64,000 nucleotides of DNA from JAGREO01 sp020446285. Its GTDB lineage: Bacteria; Pseudomonadota; Alphaproteobacteria; Geminicoccales; Geminicoccaceae. Position numbers and translations under genes: made by a program. This document shows positions 41,544 to 51,136 of this stretch, in pieces; the first letter of the stretch is position 1, and each line of letters begins with the position of its first letter. The DNA lies in the NCBI GenBank assembly GCA_041398005.1, contig JAWKVP010000002.1:62001-126000 (forward strand), written 5' to 3'. The notes beneath the pieces were generated by a model, which worked only from the letters and a program-made list of their open reading frames with translations, was not told the origin of the DNA and did no database searches.

Positions 41544-42566
41544 TCAGCGGACGAACGGAGCGACCTGCACCGGCGCGCCGCGTTCCGCCGAGGCATAGGC
41601 CGCCTCGACCAGGGCGAAGGTGGAGAGATTGTCGCGCCCCGAGGTCGAGGGCGGGCATCCTTGCCGCAGACAGTCGATCCAGTGCTGCTGGGTATTGAGC
41701 ACGCTTTCCTGGATGAGCGCCCATTGCGGATCGGCCCAGGACGGGACCGACGGGCCGATGTCGCGGGTCTCGATGCCATCTGCGGTATGCAGTTCGAGGC
41801 GGTAGTCGCGCAGCAGCCGCAAGCTTCCTTCGGTGCCGTCGATCTCGACGAGCGTCTGGGGAAACGGATCCGGATGGATCGCCGTGGTATAGCTGCAGAC
41901 GACCTCGCTCAGCGCGTCCTTCTCATGTTCGAGCACCATCACCGCCGACGCCTCGCCACGCGCGGTCGGATGGGTATGCTGCATCCGGCAGTGGATTGCC
42001 GTGGCGTCGCCGAGCAGAAACCGGGCGACATCGAGCACATGAATGCCGAGATCGAGAATGATGAAACGCTCGACATCGTCGAGATAGGGCTGGCCGGCAA
42101 CGACATCATAGCCCGTCCGCCAGCTCACATGCGCGAAGAATGGCCGGCCGATGCGCCTCATCGCCCGGCGCAGTTCGATGAGCGGCGTCTGGAAGCGGAA
42201 ATTCTCGTGCACCATGATCGGCAGTCCCGCCGCCTCGACGGTGGCGAGGATCCGCCGCACCGCGGTGATGTCAGGCGCGAACGGTTTCTGGCAGATGACG
42301 GGAACCCCGTGACGGGTGGCGAGTGCGATCAGCGCCTCGTGCGTTTCCATGGTGGTGGCGATATCGACGAAGTCGAACTTTCGCGAACCGAACATCGCCT
42401 CCGCGTCGGTAAAGGCGGTCGCACCGGTCAGTTTTGCTGCCTCGCCGGCCTTGAGCGGATCGAGGTCGCAGACCGCGACGAGTTCGGCACCCTCGACATC
42501 GCCCCAGGCGAGAAGGTGATTGCGGGCAAAGAATCCGCAGCCGATGACGGCTCCCTTCAGCGTCAT
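41544..42566 (-). CDS. Gfo/Idh/MocA-family dehydrogenase (D-apiose dehydrogenase-like)
   Basis: A 340-residue NAD(P)-dependent sugar dehydrogenase. It opens MTLKGAVIGCGFFARNHLLA (Rossmann fold), has VAVCDLDP, VICQKPFAPD with the catalytic-type Lys (EKP variant QKP), and MVHENFRFQTP. The start and QKP region agree with what I remember of ApsD, which oxidises D-apiose to apionolactone. It overlaps the next paralog's stop (ATGA) and is the last of three coupled genes with a lactonase-like protein first. Another branched or deoxy sugar is possible. Confidence 0.8.
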   Translation of the reverse strand: MTLKGAVIGCGFFARNHLLAWGDVEGAELVAVCDLDPLKAGEAAKLTGATAFTDAEAMFGSRKFDFVDIATTMETHEALIALATRHGVPVICQKPFAPDITAVRRILATVEAAGLPIMVHENFRFQTPLIELRRAMRRIGRPFFAHVSWRTGYDVVAGQPYLDDVERFIILDLGIHVLDVARFLLGDATAIHCRMQHTHPTARGEASAVMVLEHEKDALSEVVCSYTTAIHPDPFPQTLVEIDGTEGSLRLLRDYRLELHTADGIETRDIGPSVPSWADPQWALIQESVLNTQQHWIDCLRQGCPPSTSGRDNLSTFALVEAAYASAERGAPVQVAPFVR

Positions 42567-43561
42567 CGGCCCGCGTCCCGGTACGCGCTCACGGCCAGTT
42601 CCAGCACACGCAGATTGTCGCTTCCCGGGGTTTCCGGCTCGCACCCCGCATTCAGGCATTCGAGCCAGTGACGCTGGATGGCGACGACACTCTCTTCCAC
42701 CACCGCACGTTCGGCCGAGCCCCAGGCAGGAATTGTCGGCGGGACGTGGAAATCCTCTCCGCCGGCTCCCGACGAAACGCGCATGTGAAAATCCTCCCTG
42801 AGTTCGAGCGTTCCGCGATCGCCCTCGATACGGATGAGTGTCTGCGGAAACGGATCCGGCTGTCGCCAGCTCGCGAAGGAAATGTCGATCAGCGTCGCCG
42901 CTTCCCCGGCGTGGCCGAGGCTGAGGACGACACTGTCCTCACCGGCGAGACCGGGGCCGACGCTCCGCATGCGCGCATGAAGATCTTCCACCTCACCCAT
43001 GAAGAAACGTGCGAGATCGAGCAGGTGCACGCCCACATCCATGACCGCGAGGCGCTTTTCAGTGCGCAACCGGGGCTGCGTCGCGAATATGTCGTGGTGA
43101 TGACGGTGCTGGATGCGGGCATAGGACGGATTGCCGATGCGGCCCTCGTCGATCACCCGGCGCACCGCCCGCATGGGCGTCTGGAAGCGGAAATTCTCAT
43201 GCACCATGAAGCGCACCCCCGCCTCGTCACAGGCATCCACCATGGCACGCGCATCGGCGGGATCGGGTGCAAGCGGCTTCTGGCAGATCACATGACAACC
43301 AAGACCCGCAGCGAGTTCGACCAGCTCGCGGTGGGTGTTCGGAGGGGTGACGATATCGACGAAATCCGGGCGCAACTCCCCGAGCATCGTCCGCATGTGG
43401 GTGAAGGACCGCGCACCGGCGATCGCCGCTCCGGCTTCGGCCCTGCCCGCATCCACATCGCAAACGCCCTCGATGCGCACGCCGTCGAGCCCGCGCCAGG
43501 CGTGAAGATGATTGCGGGCGAAAAAGCCCGCACCGACGACGCAGCCGCGATGCTCAGTCAT
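42563..43561 (-). CDS. Second Gfo/Idh/MocA-family dehydrogenase, paralog of its neighbour
   Basis: A 332-residue protein clearly duplicated from the downstream gene's ancestor: CVVGAGFFARNHLHAW, VICQKPLAPDPADA and MVHENFRFQTPM match the neighbour's motifs almost exactly. It has a distinct middle (IQHRHHHDIFATQPRLRTEK, His-rich) and a different C-terminus, so the substrates or directions may differ. ATG 43561 overlaps the lactonase-like stop by 8 bp. It probably catalyses a related step on the same sugar. Confidence 0.8.
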   Translation of the reverse strand: MTEHRGCVVGAGFFARNHLHAWRGLDGVRIEGVCDVDAGRAEAGAAIAGARSFTHMRTMLGELRPDFVDIVTPPNTHRELVELAAGLGCHVICQKPLAPDPADARAMVDACDEAGVRFMVHENFRFQTPMRAVRRVIDEGRIGNPSYARIQHRHHHDIFATQPRLRTEKRLAVMDVGVHLLDLARFFMGEVEDLHARMRSVGPGLAGEDSVVLSLGHAGEAATLIDISFASWRQPDPFPQTLIRIEGDRGTLELREDFHMRVSSGAGGEDFHVPPTIPAWGSAERAVVEESVVAIQRHWLECLNAGCEPETPGSDNLRVLELAVSAYRDAGR

Positions 43562-45458
43562 GGAAGAACGCCACGGAAAGTGCATCAAGCCTGTCGCCGG
43601 TCGTGCACGCATGATCGAGCCAGGCCGGATCGGCGCAGGCTGCCTCGAAGGAAGCGACATCGAGAATGCTCATGCGCCCCTTCGCTTCGACGGGCAGCCC
43701 GACAGGCACCTGACCGATATTGGCGATGATCGAGCCGCGATCCGTGCGGATCCCGATGCAGCTCCCCTCGTGCCTGTGCACGGCGGCATCGATGCCGGAG
43801 CGTCCGGCGAACCAGCGCATCACATGATATACCGGATAGACGAGATCCCCTGCCCGCCCCTCGAACCAGGGTGCCGGGCGCAATGCCGGATCGTGGATCA
43901 CGCCGAGCGGTCCGCTGACATGGTTGAGAATGAGTGCCTCGATGTCGCTCTCCAGCAGGGCCGCGACATAGCCCACGGACCAGGCGGCGGCGAACAGCCC
44001 GCGCTGGCGCGGATCGGCGGCGGCCATGGCGAAACGGTCATTGCCGGGATTGTCGATGAGCGCCGCACCGTAGGGATTATGGCGCATTCCGATGGCCGAC
44101 GGCCCCACACGCACGGTCTTGCCCCCGGCAAAGCCATGAACGCTGGCGGCGACCTGCGGCAGGGCCTCGAGCGTTTCCATCACCGAGAGATCGTCGCCGG
44201 CATGGACGATAGCAGTGGTGGTGTGACTGACGATATCGACGGTGACCGCGGGCGGGCGCTTGCGGTTGAGTTCGGTAAAATAGGACAGCATGCCACCGGC
44301 GATCCGGGCCTTCGGGAAGGCCCGGCGCGCCTGATTGTAGATATGCCCGAGATCGGGAACATTGGGCCACGGGCCGACCGGCTGCACGCTCTTGAGATAG
44401 GCGGTCGGACAGGGAAGGACGATGGCCGGCTCGAGCCTCGCAGCCTTGCAGAAAGCGGCTGCCCGGGCGAGTTCGTCGGCCGGCGGCGAGGCGAGCGGCA
44501 GTTCCAGTTCGAGCTGGATCGATGCGCCTGTCGCTTCGGCGAGCTTTCGATAGTCGACGAGCCGCTCGCGGGCATCGCCGTCGTCGAGCCCGAGATAGAC
44601 GGCGAGCCAGTCGACCCGTGGAATGTCGCCCGCACGAGAAAGGGCATGTCCGGCCTGCCGCGGCATGACCCCGAGCCCGAATTGCGGCAATCTCCGCCTC
44701 ACCGGCGCGGTGCTGCCGGTCGATCCGCTTCCCGCCGTCTCGCCCTCGAAGGAAAGGGTGATGCGCTGGGTGAAGGAGCGTCCGGGCTCCAGCGTGTAGG
44801 ACCAGGGATCGAGCAGCGAGGCGACATAGGTCTTGTATGACGCGTCCGTCCAGTTGCGCTGATCCTCCATCTCATACTTGCCGGCGGGATCGTGCGGCAG
44901 CTCCGCCTCCATGCGGCAGGTGCAGGAAAGTCCGGGCGCCGGCGAATGCGTCAGCGCGCGGATGGCGAAGATCGGCTGGCCCGGACTGATGAGGCGGGGA
45001 AACCGCGTTTCCTCGATCGCCCCGTCGGTATGCTCGACTGTCACCGGAGCACCGGCGACGCCTTCGATCGGATGCAGGATGGTAAAGCCCGTGCGGTTCG
45101 TCCTGAATGCCTCGAGCGCCCGTCCGACGACAGTGAAGACGAGCCCCTCGCCCGTCGCCTCGATGACCGTGTCCCATTCGTAGCGGATCGACGGCGCCGC
45201 GACCGAGGCACTGAAGGCGATACGCACCCGGTCATCGTCACGCTCGACGGAATGTCCGGTCAGTCGCGCGGGCGGCGTCGCCCAGTTTTCGTCGCGAACG
45301 AGATAGTCGATCCCGCGAATGGCCTCCGCACCGTGATAGCGCACATGACGGACAGCACCCCGATCGAGCGTGAACGCGAGCGGCCCGATCCTGAATGTCT
45401 CGACCTCGGCCCCGGCGACATCGGTACCGACCCGGGCGATGGATTCTGAAACGCTCAT
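43554..45458 (-). CDS. Large protein, possibly D-apionate lactonase-like
   Basis: A 634-residue cytoplasmic protein without a signal peptide. The N-terminal half is beta-rich (FRIGPLAFTLDRGAVRHVRY, then TGFTILHPIEGVAG, RFPRLISPGQPIFAIRALTH, YEMEDQRNWTDASYKTYV). The C-terminal half reads like a barrel (DWLAVYLGLDDGDARERLVD to FAMAAADPRQRGLFAAAWSV). The MEDQRNWTDASYKTY block is what I recall from D-apionate lactonase (ApnL), and two ApsD-like dehydrogenases follow in the operon, which supports this. The assignment rests on memory and context. ATG 45458 has AGGGGAGG 5 nt upstream. Confidence 0.55.
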   Translation of the reverse strand: MSVSESIARVGTDVAGAEVETFRIGPLAFTLDRGAVRHVRYHGAEAIRGIDYLVRDENWATPPARLTGHSVERDDDRVRIAFSASVAAPSIRYEWDTVIEATGEGLVFTVVGRALEAFRTNRTGFTILHPIEGVAGAPVTVEHTDGAIEETRFPRLISPGQPIFAIRALTHSPAPGLSCTCRMEAELPHDPAGKYEMEDQRNWTDASYKTYVASLLDPWSYTLEPGRSFTQRITLSFEGETAGSGSTGSTAPVRRRLPQFGLGVMPRQAGHALSRAGDIPRVDWLAVYLGLDDGDARERLVDYRKLAEATGASIQLELELPLASPPADELARAAAFCKAARLEPAIVLPCPTAYLKSVQPVGPWPNVPDLGHIYNQARRAFPKARIAGGMLSYFTELNRKRPPAVTVDIVSHTTTAIVHAGDDLSVMETLEALPQVAASVHGFAGGKTVRVGPSAIGMRHNPYGAALIDNPGNDRFAMAAADPRQRGLFAAAWSVGYVAALLESDIEALILNHVSGPLGVIHDPALRPAPWFEGRAGDLVYPVYHVMRWFAGRSGIDAAVHRHEGSCIGIRTDRGSIIANIGQVPVGLPVEAKGRMSILDVASFEAACADPAWLDHACTTGDRLDALSVAFFHD

Positions 45459-45572
45459 CATGCCTCCCCTGCATGAACGGCGGATTCCACGACATGTTGA
45501 CGACATGCCGCGATCTGCTCTTCTTGTCCGGGAGAATAGCAACAGCAGCAGGGCTGCGTGAAGGGGCGTGGA

Positions 45573-46496
45573 ATGAATATCCTCATGATCGGGGCGGGAG
45601 GTGTCGGCGGCTATTTCGGTGCGCGGCTTGCGGCAGCGGGCCGCAAGGTGACATTCGTCGCGCGCGGCAGGCACCGGGAAGCCATGGAGAGCGAAGGGCT
45701 TTTCATCGAGAGCCCGCGCGGCGACCTGCATCTGCGCGATGTTCGGGTCGTCGCCTCACCGGCCGATGCCGGATCGGCGGACCTCGTCCTCGTCGCGGTC
45801 AAGCTCGGCGATACGGCGGGCGTCATCGAACAACTTCACCCGCTGGCCGGTGGCAATACCGTGTTCATCTCGCTGCAGAACGGGGTCGACGCCGAGGCCA
45901 TGCTGGTGGCGGCATTCGGACGCGATCGGGTGATGGGCGGTGTCGCCCGCATCTCGGCGGCGATCGAACGGCCGGGACATATCCGTCAGGTCGGGCGGTT
46001 CTCGCGGATCGACATCGGCGAGCTCGATGGCGGCAGGAGCGAACGGCTGGAGCGGATCACGGAACTCATGACCGTCGACGGCATGGATTTCACCGCGAGC
46101 GGGGATATAGCACTCGCGATCTGGGAAAAGTTCGTCTTTCTTTCCACCATGAGCGCGGCGACGGCAACCAGCCGCAGTGCCATCGGCCGGTTGCGCGGAA
46201 ACGAGGAGAGCCGGCGCTGGATCGAGGAACTGATCGGCGAAACGGCCCGCGTCGCCCGCGCCGGCGGTATCGCCATCAGGGACGGTTTCGAGGCGGAGGT
46301 GCTCGCCAATATTGACGGAGTGCCGGCGGAGATGATCGCCTCGATGGCGCATGATCTCAATGAAGGCAAGCCGCTCGAGCTCGACTGGCTCTCGGGTGCT
46401 GTCGTGCGTCTGGCGAGGGTGCACGGGCTGGACGCACCCGCCCACCGCCACACGGTCGCGGCCCTCACCCCGCACAAGTCCGGCCGGACGGGTTGA
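45573..46496 (+). CDS. panE: Ketopantoate reductase family (2-dehydropantoate 2-reductase)
   Basis: A 307-residue NADPH-dependent reductase. MNILMIGAGGVGGYFGARLA is the Rossmann start, VTFVARG the NADPH site, LVLVAVKLGDT and FISLQNGVDAEAML the family motifs with Lys and Asn of the active site, and IWEKFVFLSTMSAATA the second Lys helix. GMPAEMIAS-like VPAEMIASMAHDL closes the substrate site. It may reduce ketopantoate in pantothenate synthesis, but alphaproteobacteria often have several paralogs of other specificity. AAGGGG precedes ATG 45573. Confidence 0.82.
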   Translation: MNILMIGAGGVGGYFGARLAAAGRKVTFVARGRHREAMESEGLFIESPRGDLHLRDVRVVASPADAGSADLVLVAVKLGDTAGVIEQLHPLAGGNTVFISLQNGVDAEAMLVAAFGRDRVMGGVARISAAIERPGHIRQVGRFSRIDIGELDGGRSERLERITELMTVDGMDFTASGDIALAIWEKFVFLSTMSAATATSRSAIGRLRGNEESRRWIEELIGETARVARAGGIAIRDGFEAEVLANIDGVPAEMIASMAHDLNEGKPLELDWLSGAVVRLARVHGLDAPAHRHTVAALTPHKSGRTG

Positions 46497-47683
46497 AGCC
46501 CCGCATCGACAATGCCACCGCCCGGCTCGTCCTGCTCGATCTCTACGGCCTGAGCGATCCGCCGCGGCGGCGTCTCGATGCGGACGGGCTCGAACGGCTC
46601 ATCGAGCGTATCGGCTTCGTCCAGCTCGACAGCATCAACACGGTGGCCCGCGCGCACCACATGATTCTCTTCGCGCGCAACGAGACCTACGCTCCGGACC
46701 TCCTGCGCCGGCTCCACGAGGAAAGGCGCAGTCTGTTCGAGGACTGGACGCACGACGCCTCGCTCATCCCCATGGCCTTTCGCCGCTACTGGTTTCCACG
46801 CCACAGGCGCGAGGAACGGCGGTTGCTCGAACGCTGGCGCAAGTGGCGCGACCGGCCGTTCGAGGATCAGCTGGAACGTGTGCTCGATCATGTCCGCGAG
46901 CATGGCCCGGTCATGTCGCGCGACCTGCGGACCGAGAAAGGCAACGGTTCCACCGGCTGGTGGGACTGGCACCCGTCCAAGACCGCGCTCGAATTCCTCT
47001 GGCGCACGGGCCGCCTCGCCGTCACCCGGCGCGAGGGTTTCCAAAAGGTGTACGATCTGGGCGAACGGGTCATTCCCGCGCATGTCGATGAAGCCAGCGA
47101 GAGCGAGATGATCGACTGGGCGGCATCGAGCGCCATCGAGCGCATGGGGTTCGTCGCACCGTCCGATCTCGCCGGCTTCTGGGACAGTATCGGCATCGCC
47201 GAGGCAAAGGACTGGTGCGCTGGTCATGCGGGCGACCTCGTCGAGGTGGAGGTCGAGGAAGCGGGGGGCGAAAACCGGCGCCCCTGCCTCATGCCCACCC
47301 GCCTGTTCGAGCACCTTGGCGATCTTCCCGAACCGCCACCGCGCCTGCGCGTGCTGAGCCCGTTCGATCCGCTGATCCGCGACCGCAAGCGCCTCGAACG
47401 CATTTTCGGATTCGACTATCGCATCGAGGTCTTCGTGCCCGAGGCGCAACGGCGCTACGGCTATTATGTGTTTCCGCTGCTGGAGGGAACACGGCTCGTC
47501 GGGCGCATCGACATGAAACGGGTGGAGGACCGCCTCGCCGTGCGTCGCCTCTGGCTGGAGCCCCGCATACGCCTGTCGGCAGGCCGCCGCCGCGCGCTCG
47601 ACGCCGAGCTGAACCGGATCCGGCGTCTTGCCGGCTGCGAACACGTCACCTTCGACGATGACGCCTTCGACGAAATTCCGTGA
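46493..47683 (+). CDS. YcaQ/AlkX-type DNA glycosylase (winged-helix HTH_42 family)
   Basis: A 396-residue DNA-repair protein related to E. coli YcaQ (AlkX), which unhooks interstrand crosslinks. FVQLDSINTVARAHH carries the Q-x-D catalytic motif of that family (near residues 43-45). HDASLIPMAFRRYWFPRH and LSPFDPLIRDRKRLERIFGFDY are also diagnostic. It begins at TTG 46493, overlapping the panE-like stop as TTGA. No other repair gene is near. Confidence 0.85.
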   Translation: MKPRIDNATARLVLLDLYGLSDPPRRRLDADGLERLIERIGFVQLDSINTVARAHHMILFARNETYAPDLLRRLHEERRSLFEDWTHDASLIPMAFRRYWFPRHRREERRLLERWRKWRDRPFEDQLERVLDHVREHGPVMSRDLRTEKGNGSTGWWDWHPSKTALEFLWRTGRLAVTRREGFQKVYDLGERVIPAHVDEASESEMIDWAASSAIERMGFVAPSDLAGFWDSIGIAEAKDWCAGHAGDLVEVEVEEAGGENRRPCLMPTRLFEHLGDLPEPPPRLRVLSPFDPLIRDRKRLERIFGFDYRIEVFVPEAQRRYGYYVFPLLEGTRLVGRIDMKRVEDRLAVRRLWLEPRIRLSAGRRRALDAELNRIRRLAGCEHVTFDDDAFDEIP

Positions 47684-47795
47684 CACCCGCCGAAGCGACA
47701 CGACACGTCGCCTGCGGGCATGGTGGAGAACGAACCTTCGCGTTAACCTGTCAGCATCGTGACATGCCGGAATGTCCGACGGGAGATCGACGACC

Positions 47796-49841
47796 ATGAC
47801 CGACAGCAGGGATCCACTCCTCCAGCCTTACCAGCTCAGGCATCTCACCCTGCGCAACCGCATCCTCTCCACCGCGCACGAGCCGGCCTATTCCGAGGAC
47901 GGCATGCCGAAGGAGCGCTACCGCCTCTATCACGCCGAAAAGGCGAAGGGCGGGATCGCGCTCACCATGACGGCGGGCTCGGCGCTGGTCTCGCCCGACA
48001 GTCCGCCCGCCTTCGGCAACCTGCATGCCTGGCGCGACGAGATCGTCGGCTGGATGCGGGAACTGGCGGACAGCTGCCACGAGCATGGTGCGGCGGTCAT
48101 GATCCAGCTCACCCATCTCGGCCGCCGGACCGGCTGGAACAAGGGCGACTGGCTGCCGGTGCTCGCCGCGTCGCCCGTCCGCGAGCCCGCTCACCGCGCC
48201 TTTCCCAAGGAGGCCGAGGACTGGGACCTCGAGCGCATCGCCGCCGACTATGCCAGCGCCGCCGCGCGCATGAGGGAAGCGGGGCTCGATGGCATCGAGA
48301 TCGAGGCCTATGGCCACCTGCTTGACGGCTTCTGGTCGCCGGCCACCAACCGCCGCGACGACGAGTGGAACGGCAGCCTCGACAATCGCCTGCGCTTTAC
48401 CATGACTGTGCTGGATTCGATCCGCAAGGCGGTCGGCCGGGAGTTCATCGTCGGCATCCGCATGGTCGCCGACGAGGACTGGGACAAGGGGCTCAGCCGC
48501 GAGGATGGCATCGAGATCGCCCGGCGTCTCGTCGCCTCCGGCCATGTCGATTTCCTCAACCTCATCCGCGGCCACATCGATACCGACGCCGCCCTTGCCG
48601 ACGTCATCCCGGTTGCCGGCCAGCGCTCCGCCCCGCATCTCGATTTTTCCGGCGAGGTGCGCGCGCTGACGAAATTCCCGGTCTTCCACGCCGCGAAGAT
48701 CGGCGATGTCGCCACCGCCCGCCATGCCATCGCCGAGGGCAAGCTGGACATGGTCGGCATGACCCGCGCGCATATCGCCGATCCGCATATCGTCAACAAG
48801 ATCAGGGCCGGCATCGAGGAACGCATCCGCCCCTGCGTCGGCGCCACCTACTGCCTCGACCGGATCTACGAAGGACATGAGGCGCTCTGCATCCACAATC
48901 CGGCCACCGGCCGCGAGGCGAGCATCCCGCAGGTCATCGAACGGTCGAACGGGGTGAAACGACGCATCGTCATCGCCGGCGCCGGCCCCGCCGGCCTCGA
49001 GGCCGCGCGCGTCTGTGGCGAGCGCGGGCATGAGGTGGTGCTGCTGGAAGCCGCCGACCGGCCCGGCGGACAGATCCTGCTGGCGGCACGGCACAGGCGA
49101 CGCAGCGAGCTCATCGGCATCGTCGACTGGCGGGTGGCCGAATGCGAGCGGCTCGGCGTCGATCTGCGCACCAATGTCTATGCCGAAGCAGACGAGATCG
49201 TCGCACTCGATCCCGACATCGTCCTCGTCGCCACCGGCGGCTTGCCCGACAGCGACATTCTCGAGGAGGGCAACGAGCTCGTTCATTCGAGCTGGGACAT
49301 TCTCTCGGGCGACATCAAGCCGGCGGCCGAAGTCCTTCTCTATGACGACAATGGCGCGCATCCGGGCATGCAGGCCGCCGAACGCATCGCCGAAAGCGGC
49401 GCGTCACTGGAAATCGTCACGCCGGAGCGCTTCTTCGCACCCGAGATCGGCGGTCTCAATCACGTCGCCTATGCCCGCTCGTTCAAGGAGAACGGCGTGC
49501 GCATCACCATCAATACCCGGGTCCTTGCGGCAAGACGCGAGGGCAACCGCATCCGCGCGACCCTCGGCAGCGACTATACGAAGGCGACCGAGGAACGCCT
49601 TGTCGACCAGATCATCGCCGAACACGGCACGATCGCCAATGACGAACTCTACTTCGCCCTCAAGCCGCATTCGCGCAATCGCGGTGCGGTGGATCACAAC
49701 GCGCTGATCGAGGGGCGTCCGCAGGAACTCGTCACCAACGCCGACGCGGCCTTCAGCCTGTTCCGGCTCGGCGATGCCATCGCCTCGCGCAACATCCACG
49801 CCGCCATCTATGACGCGACGAGGCTCTGCCGCATCTTCTGA
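47796..49841 (+). CDS. TMADH/2,4-dienoyl-CoA reductase-type flavoenzyme (probable N-demethylase or related)
   Basis: A 681-residue three-part enzyme: an N-terminal FMN barrel (LRNRILSTAHEPAYSEDGMP, IQLTHLGRR, GIEIEAYGHLLDGFWSPATN), an iron-sulfur site, then an FAD/NAD domain (IVIAGAGPAGLEAARVCGER). In the cluster motif CVGATYC-x12-C, the second of the four expected Cys is Ala, as I recall for dimethylglycine and N-methylproline demethylases of the DgcA/HpbA group. It is likely involved in N-methyl amino-acid breakdown. ATG 47796 is chosen with GGGAG upstream; ATG 47772 is possible. Confidence 0.82.
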   Translation: MTDSRDPLLQPYQLRHLTLRNRILSTAHEPAYSEDGMPKERYRLYHAEKAKGGIALTMTAGSALVSPDSPPAFGNLHAWRDEIVGWMRELADSCHEHGAAVMIQLTHLGRRTGWNKGDWLPVLAASPVREPAHRAFPKEAEDWDLERIAADYASAAARMREAGLDGIEIEAYGHLLDGFWSPATNRRDDEWNGSLDNRLRFTMTVLDSIRKAVGREFIVGIRMVADEDWDKGLSREDGIEIARRLVASGHVDFLNLIRGHIDTDAALADVIPVAGQRSAPHLDFSGEVRALTKFPVFHAAKIGDVATARHAIAEGKLDMVGMTRAHIADPHIVNKIRAGIEERIRPCVGATYCLDRIYEGHEALCIHNPATGREASIPQVIERSNGVKRRIVIAGAGPAGLEAARVCGERGHEVVLLEAADRPGGQILLAARHRRRSELIGIVDWRVAECERLGVDLRTNVYAEADEIVALDPDIVLVATGGLPDSDILEEGNELVHSSWDILSGDIKPAAEVLLYDDNGAHPGMQAAERIAESGASLEIVTPERFFAPEIGGLNHVAYARSFKENGVRITINTRVLAARREGNRIRATLGSDYTKATEERLVDQIIAEHGTIANDELYFALKPHSRNRGAVDHNALIEGRPQELVTNADAAFSLFRLGDAIASRNIHAAIYDATRLCRIF

Positions 49842-49871
49842 CCGCGCTCGACACCGGTTGCCCGACGCGAC

Positions 49872-49901
49872 GACGCGGCCCACCGGGAGCCGCGTCTTTC
49901 G
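49872..49901 (+). terminator. Intrinsic terminator after the flavoenzyme gene
   Basis: GACGCGGC (49872-49879) and GCCGCGTC (49889-49896) form an 8-bp stem with a 9-nt loop followed by TTTCGTT, 30 bp after the stop at 49841. It separates this gene from the convergent crotonase gene. Confidence 0.7.
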
Positions 49902-49943
49902 TTCGCAAGCATGTCGGGAAGGGCCGCAGACGGCGGACCCGGT

Positions 49944-50909
49944 TCAGCCGGCCTTCGCGCGCTTCTTCTGCTGGTGGCGGGCGAGGCAGTCCATGCGACG
50001 CAGATCGTCAGTGTCGAGTTCGAGCGCGAGTTCGACCCACATGTCGACGATGTCGATGAGTTCCTCGCGGGTCACGGGATCGACCCGCTTCATCGCCCGG
50101 CGAAGCGTCCGCGTGGTATTGAAGCGGCGCCCGGTCTCCTCGACATAGTTCGCGAATGTACGCTCCGCCTCGCCCTCGTCGCAGACGATATCGACGAGAC
50201 CGAGCGTGTGCATCTCCTCGGCCGAGCGCGTGCGGCCATCCTCGATCAGCGTCTTCGCCGTGGCCTTGCCGACCTTGCGCGCGAGGAAGGCGTGCGCGCC
50301 CATTCCGGGAAAGAGGTTGAAGAGGATCTCAGGCAGGCCGAACTTGGCCTGACGTTCGGCGATGACGAGATCGCTCGTGAGCATCGCCTCGAAGCCGCCG
50401 CCAACGGCATCGCCATTGACCAGCGCCACGGTCATGACCGGCAGACCGAAGCCGCGATAGTTCTCGAACAGCACGTCGATGGAACGATAGGCATAGTCGC
50501 GGAGGCCCGCCTCGTCCTGCTCGCGGATCAGCGAGGTGAAGGTCGAGAGATCGCCGCCAAGGCTCCAGGCACCCTTGGCCGCCGAGGTCCAGGCGACATA
50601 GCGGAAGGGAATCTCATCGGCGGATGCGCCGGCGAAGGCTTCCTTCAGCATGCGGACGAGATCCTGACCGTCGCGCATCAGTTCGGGCGTGAAGCAGGCG
50701 CGCTCGGGATGCTTCATGTTGGCCCTGAGAACACCGCTTGCCACATCGAGGCGCGTTTCGAGCGTCGGCATGTCGATATTGAGGTTCGGCACCGTACGAC
50801 GAAGCGGAACCACCGCCGGCCCGCCGCGCCGCAACTCGGACGGCTTGGGCAGATTGTCATTGTGAACCCGGCGAAAGAGATCGATCAGATCCTGGGTCGA
50901 AACAGCCAT
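49944..50909 (-). CDS. rpfF: RpfF-like crotonase (DSF-family signal synthase)
   Basis: Makes diffusible signal factors (cis-2-unsaturated fatty acids) from acyl-ACP in Xanthomonas and Burkholderia. The 321-residue product matches RpfF along its length by eye: HPERACFTPELM, WSLGGDLSTFTSLIRE, ALVNGDAVGGGFEAML with Glu174, FGLPEILFNLFPGMGAHAF with Glu194, and the tail MDCLARHQQKK. The two Glu are 20 residues apart, as Glu141 and Glu161 in Xanthomonas RpfF. The first 60 residues are longer than usual. GGAGG precedes ATG 50909. An acyl-CoA ligase gene lies upstream, as rpfB does in Xanthomonas; no rpfC/rpfG is in view. Confidence 0.78.
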   Translation of the reverse strand: MAVSTQDLIDLFRRVHNDNLPKPSELRRGGPAVVPLRRTVPNLNIDMPTLETRLDVASGVLRANMKHPERACFTPELMRDGQDLVRMLKEAFAGASADEIPFRYVAWTSAAKGAWSLGGDLSTFTSLIREQDEAGLRDYAYRSIDVLFENYRGFGLPVMTVALVNGDAVGGGFEAMLTSDLVIAERQAKFGLPEILFNLFPGMGAHAFLARKVGKATAKTLIEDGRTRSAEEMHTLGLVDIVCDEGEAERTFANYVEETGRRFNTTRTLRRAMKRVDPVTREELIDIVDMWVELALELDTDDLRRMDCLARHQQKKRAKAG

Positions 50910-51136
50910 GATGTCCTCCGGTAGTCTTTTGGACCGGGCTCAACCCCGGTGCTGATCACTTGGAGAACTTTATTAACTATAAAATTACCCGCAAGAATTA
51001 TCGTTTCATATTTCTTCAAGTTTACTTTCGAATTCAGGATGTGTTTGCGTTGAATTTGCCGGCGATTTCCACAAAATTTTACCCAATTCCCCGTATGAAA
51101 TCCGTCAAATAAGGAAACCCGAAGAAAAACAGATTT

